NCBI RefSeq assembly: GCF_016908595.1
Contig: NZ_JAFBEC010000001.1
Coordinates: forward strand, 496,001 to 560,000
Direction of reading: 5' to 3'
DNA: 64,000 bases
Source: Geomicrobium sediminis
GTDB taxonomy: Bacteria; Bacillota; Bacilli; Bacillales; Marinococcaceae
The position numbers and the translations under genes were made by a program. Shown piece after piece: positions 61,770 through 64,000 of this stretch. The notes under the pieces were generated by a model. It made no database searches, was not told the DNA's origin, and was given only the letters and a program-made list of their open reading frames with translations. Numbering within the stretch: position 1 is the first letter of the stretch; the number at the start of each line of letters is the position of its first letter.

Positions 61770-62306
61770 ATGAGTTCTTATCGAGAAAAAAGCATTGTGT
61801 TCATTGGGTTCATGGGTTCTGGTAAGACCACAATCGGGGAACAAGTCGCTAAGAAACTTTATCGTGACTTTGTCGACATTGACGAAGAAATTGAAAAAGA
61901 ATATGGCATGCCCGTTATCGATATTTTTAAAGTTCACGGTGAAGAAGCCTTTCGTTCAAAAGAAAAAGAGCTTATTAAAGGATACTGTGAGCGACCATTA
62001 AAGATTATCTCTGTCGGTGGCGGTGCGTTTATGAACGAAGAAATACGCGAAGTCTGTTTACAAAATTGCATCGTCTTTTTCCTTGATCTTTCGTTTAACG
62101 CTTGGAAAGAGCGATTGACATTATTATTGCCAAGCCGTCCGGTGCTACAAGGGAAATCAATTGAAGAAATTGAAGAGCTTTTCTACAAACGACAAGGCAT
62201 CTATGCCGATCATAACTCAAAGTTTACGACGGACCACTTAGACATTGATGAAGTGAGTGATTATCTCATTAAGTCGTTGAAGACGTCTTGGGATTTATAT
62301 AGTTAA
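61770..62306 (+). CDS. aroK: Shikimate kinase
   Basis: ATP-dependent kinase of 178 aa making shikimate 3-phosphate. It has P-loop GFMGSGKTTIG, shikimate-binding DFVDIDEEIEKEYG and FRSKE, and ISVGGGAF and RPVLQG lid-region motifs. The ATG at 61770 has AGAGGGG 12 nt upstream. It shares a 200-bp divergent promoter region with aroD, suggesting joint control of aromatic synthesis. Confidence 0.93.
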   Translation: MSSYREKSIVFIGFMGSGKTTIGEQVAKKLYRDFVDIDEEIEKEYGMPVIDIFKVHGEEAFRSKEKELIKGYCERPLKIISVGGGAFMNEEIREVCLQNCIVFFLDLSFNAWKERLTLLLPSRPVLQGKSIEEIEELFYKRQGIYADHNSKFTTDHLDIDEVSDYLIKSLKTSWDLYS

Positions 62307-62307
62307 A

Positions 62308-62348
62308 GAGAGATGGGGTAAAGGCTGATGGCCCTTACTCCATCTCTT
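62308..62348. terminator. Terminator between convergent aroK and resA-like gene
   Basis: GAGATGGGGTAA/TTACTCCATCTC with inner GG/CC pairs. The stem includes the final codons of the thioredoxin-like gene. T-runs are weak. Confidence 0.65.
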
Positions 62349-62892
62349 CAACTCGTTGTAGGAACAAATCATGATTAAGCGCTCCGTAAGCGACACGATC
62401 GACTCGACCTTCTCGATCAATGAAATACGTCGTTGGCATCACTTGCACAAGGTATTCATTTGCGACCTCTGCACTTGTATCAAGTGGGATCGGAAACGTT
62501 AATTGCAATTCATCGACGAACTTTTCTACGTTCTCTATGCTCGTCTCACTATTTGTCGTATTCACTGCAATAATTTCTACATCCGCGTCTGCATCTTCAT
62601 GAATCTCCTGCATATCAGGCATTTCTGCACGGCACGGTGGACACCATGTTGCCCAGAAATTCAAGATCACTCTCTCCCCACGGTAATCCGATAATCGAAT
62701 GGTTTCACCACTCATCGTCTCTAGCTCAAAGTTAGGGGCTTGATCTCCTGGACTTAAGCCAGTCTCAAGGTCTTCATCCGCTTCTTCTCCTTGGTCTATA
62801 ATCACATACGAATCTTCTTGTTCACGAAACGTATCGTACATAACACAAGCAACCATCCCGACTAAAACCGTAAGTAATACCCAACGTTTCAT
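62335..62892 (-). CDS. Membrane-anchored thiol-disulfide oxidoreductase (ResA/TlpA-like)
   Basis: Extracytoplasmic thioredoxin-fold protein of 185 aa. It has an N-terminal membrane anchor (about 4-20), an acidic linker, the active site WCPPC in NFWATWCPPCRAEMP, and cis-Pro in VQVMPTTYFID. Homologues reduce apocytochrome c haem sites (ResA) or spore-envelope disulfides (StoA). Neither ResB/C nor a CcdA is encoded nearby. It begins 2 bp after the Lgt-like membrane gene, so both form one transcript. Confidence 0.87.
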   Translation of the reverse strand: MKRWVLLTVLVGMVACVMYDTFREQEDSYVIIDQGEEADEDLETGLSPGDQAPNFELETMSGETIRLSDYRGERVILNFWATWCPPCRAEMPDMQEIHEDADADVEIIAVNTTNSETSIENVEKFVDELQLTFPIPLDTSAEVANEYLVQVMPTTYFIDREGRVDRVAYGALNHDLFLQRVEEME

Positions 62893-62894
62893 GA

Positions 62895-63551
62895 TCAGCC
62901 CCCTTTCGTTTCTTTTGGCAACGACTTCACAGCGTCAACCAATATCATCACGATCACAAACCCAATCACTGCTACAGGAAAACTCCAATGGATCACAACG
63001 TGAAACAAGAAGGGATTTTGAAAACCTACAATGGCAATAAGCTGGAGGAGTGCCCATAAACCGAGACCAATCCATCCGGTCCATCGTTTCTGTATATGTT
63101 GAAAAATCTTCCATAATATCAGGGCAAATCCGCTTAAATAAACGAGCGTTTCAACGCCCGTGGATTGCACCGTAACATAGACCATTTCTGCAGGAATTAA
63201 GACGAGTAATAACCCTATGAATATGCGCTGTAACGCATGTTGATGACGCCATGATGCATAGAGAAAATAAACCATAACAATGATGGTTGCTAACCATAAC
63301 TCTTGCCTACCACTAGGATAAGCAATTGCAGATAACGGATCTGTCACGAGCAATTCTGGCCTCATGACAAGCGTTCCAAACTGCATCGTCACAAACAATG
63401 TTAACAAACCATTGTATACGACCTCCCGAATCGCTTTGTCGTCACGGTGTTGCATTGGGGAGAAATAGCGTAAGAAACTAACTCCTAGTGCTACAGAAAT
63501 AAACACGAGAAGCATCTCATATTGGATGACAAATGGTCCGAGTTGAAACAT
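62895..63551 (-). CDS. Membrane protein with Lgt-like N-terminus
   Basis: Integral membrane protein of 218 aa with about seven helices. The N-terminus FQLGPFVIQYEMLLVFISVALG resembles the start of prolipoprotein diacylglyceryl transferase (Lgt). The Lgt catalytic signature with its conserved Arg/Asn/His residues is not seen, so it is not a working Lgt on this evidence. Tight linkage to a thioredoxin-like protein suggests a role in extracytoplasmic redox. The ATG at 63551 follows GGAGG at 5 nt. Confidence 0.6.
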   Translation of the reverse strand: MFQLGPFVIQYEMLLVFISVALGVSFLRYFSPMQHRDDKAIREVVYNGLLTLFVTMQFGTLVMRPELLVTDPLSAIAYPSGRQELWLATIIVMVYFLYASWRHQHALQRIFIGLLLVLIPAEMVYVTVQSTGVETLVYLSGFALILWKIFQHIQKRWTGWIGLGLWALLQLIAIVGFQNPFLFHVVIHWSFPVAVIGFVIVMILVDAVKSLPKETKGG

Positions 63552-63647
63552 TTTAACCTCCACAAACCTCTAATTGTTGCCGCATGTGTCATGCTTTTCA
63601 CGCCTTGTCGGCCTTAACTTCGTCTTACAATCTATGGTTCTACGTTT

Positions 63648-64000
63648 CTACTTCCAGCTATTCATCCCACCACGAACATTCACGACATTCGTAAACTGAT
63701 TTTTCTTTAGTTGTTTTGAAGCTTTTAAGCTGCGCATGCCACTCTGACAGATTACAGCAATCTCTTTATCGTGTTCTAGTTCGTCAATACGGTTACTCAA
63801 CGTGTGAAGTGGAATATTTATTGCTCCTCGGATGCTATGATTTGAAAACTCGCCTTCTGTTCTAACATCAACGAGTCGTAGATCTTTGTTACGAAGCTTT
63901 GCTTTTAATTCTTCTGTTGTAATTTGGCGGATGTTACCTGGACTCATTTGCTTAATAACATACATGATCACAATTGCAAAGATTAGTATTACGACAATAG
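63648..64000 (-). CDS. Membrane-anchored rhodanese-domain protein (5' end outside window)
   Basis: Rhodanese homology domain (about 80 aa) with LVDVRTEGEFSNHSIRGAINIP and active Cys in VICQSGMRSLKASKQL. Upstream in frame the sequence continues as a hydrophobic helix (IVVILIFAIVIMYVI) to the window end without a supported start. The gene is thus cut at its 5' end and encodes a membrane-anchored protein. It probably handles sulfane sulfur at the membrane; a link to the redox pair next to it is possible. Confidence 0.8.
   Translation of the reverse strand, partial: IVVILIFAIVIMYVIKQMSPGNIRQITTEELKAKLRNKDLRLVDVRTEGEFSNHSIRGAINIPLHTLSNRIDELEHDKEIAVICQSGMRSLKASKQLKKNQFTNVVNVRGGMNSWK

Overview
This window reads as chromosomal backbone of a spore-forming, low-to-moderate GC member of the Bacillaceae. 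The gene order follows the Bacillus subtilis nrd/arg - rpoE - pyrG - spo0F - fba - murA - glpX - rho - rpmE - prfA - prmC - spoIIR - ywlC/E/G - glyA - upp - atp - murA - spoIID - spoIIQ region, mostly on the minus strand. Sporulation genes (spoIIQ, spoIID, spoIIR, spo0F) confirm an endospore former. The ATP synthase carries alkaliphile-type residues: PxxExxP around the ion-binding Glu of subunit c, and MR plus Lys at R+8 in subunit a. It also has both AtpZ and AtpI. An alkaliphilic Bacillaceae is therefore the best guess; I cannot name the species. No tRNA, rRNA, CRISPR array, prophage or insertion sequence was recognised.

Layout. 0.3-6 kb: ammonium transport (amt-glnK), sporulation genes spoIIQ and spoIID, and sodium/pantothenate symport (panF-yhdT). 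6-8 kb: murA and a DUF1146 membrane protein. 8.5-15.7 kb: the complete atpZIBEFHAGDC operon. 16-18.2 kb: a secreted Vpr-like subtilase. 18.3-26.3 kb: upp, glyA, ywlG-rpiB-ywlE, mntP, a Sua5-type tRNA t6A enzyme, spoIIR, prmC-prfA. 26.4-27.7 kb: CoA-disulfide reductase on the plus strand. 28-36.5 kb: zinc-free type ribosomal protein L31, rho, glpX-murA2, fsa-fbaA, spo0F, a DUF2529 gene and pyrG. 36.8-37.6 kb: a 56-aa small protein and rpoE. 37.7-44 kb: a fatty-acid beta-oxidation operon (fadF-thiolase-two acyl-CoA dehydrogenases-TetR regulator). 44-54 kb: cardiolipin synthase-like protein, FMN-binding stress protein, LD-carboxypeptidase plus M20 peptidase, SDR, ABC ATPase, alpha/beta hydrolase, argS-ywiB, guanine deaminase. 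54-59 kb: a lipoprotein and a class I ribonucleotide reductase operon. 59-64 kb: a second 56-aa small protein, an unassigned membrane protein, aroD, aroK, and a redox-looking trio (thioredoxin-like protein, Lgt-like membrane protein, membrane-anchored rhodanese cut by the window end).

The most novel item is the pair of 56-residue proteins at 36838-37008 (+) and 58965-59135 (-). They share 16 identical residues encoded with many synonymous differences and are otherwise unrelated. The intergenic DNA also carries regulatory structure that can be read directly. There is a GGGC-initiating pyrG leader with terminator, and paired 16-bp NrdR-type boxes 32 bp apart upstream of nrdA. FadR-like operators lie in the beta-oxidation locus, and a TnrA/GlnR box sits inside the glnK 5' leader. 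Hairpins bury the ribosome-binding sites of spoIIR and mntP, and competing hairpins lie upstream of murA. All statements come from reading the sequence and general family knowledge; no database search was run.
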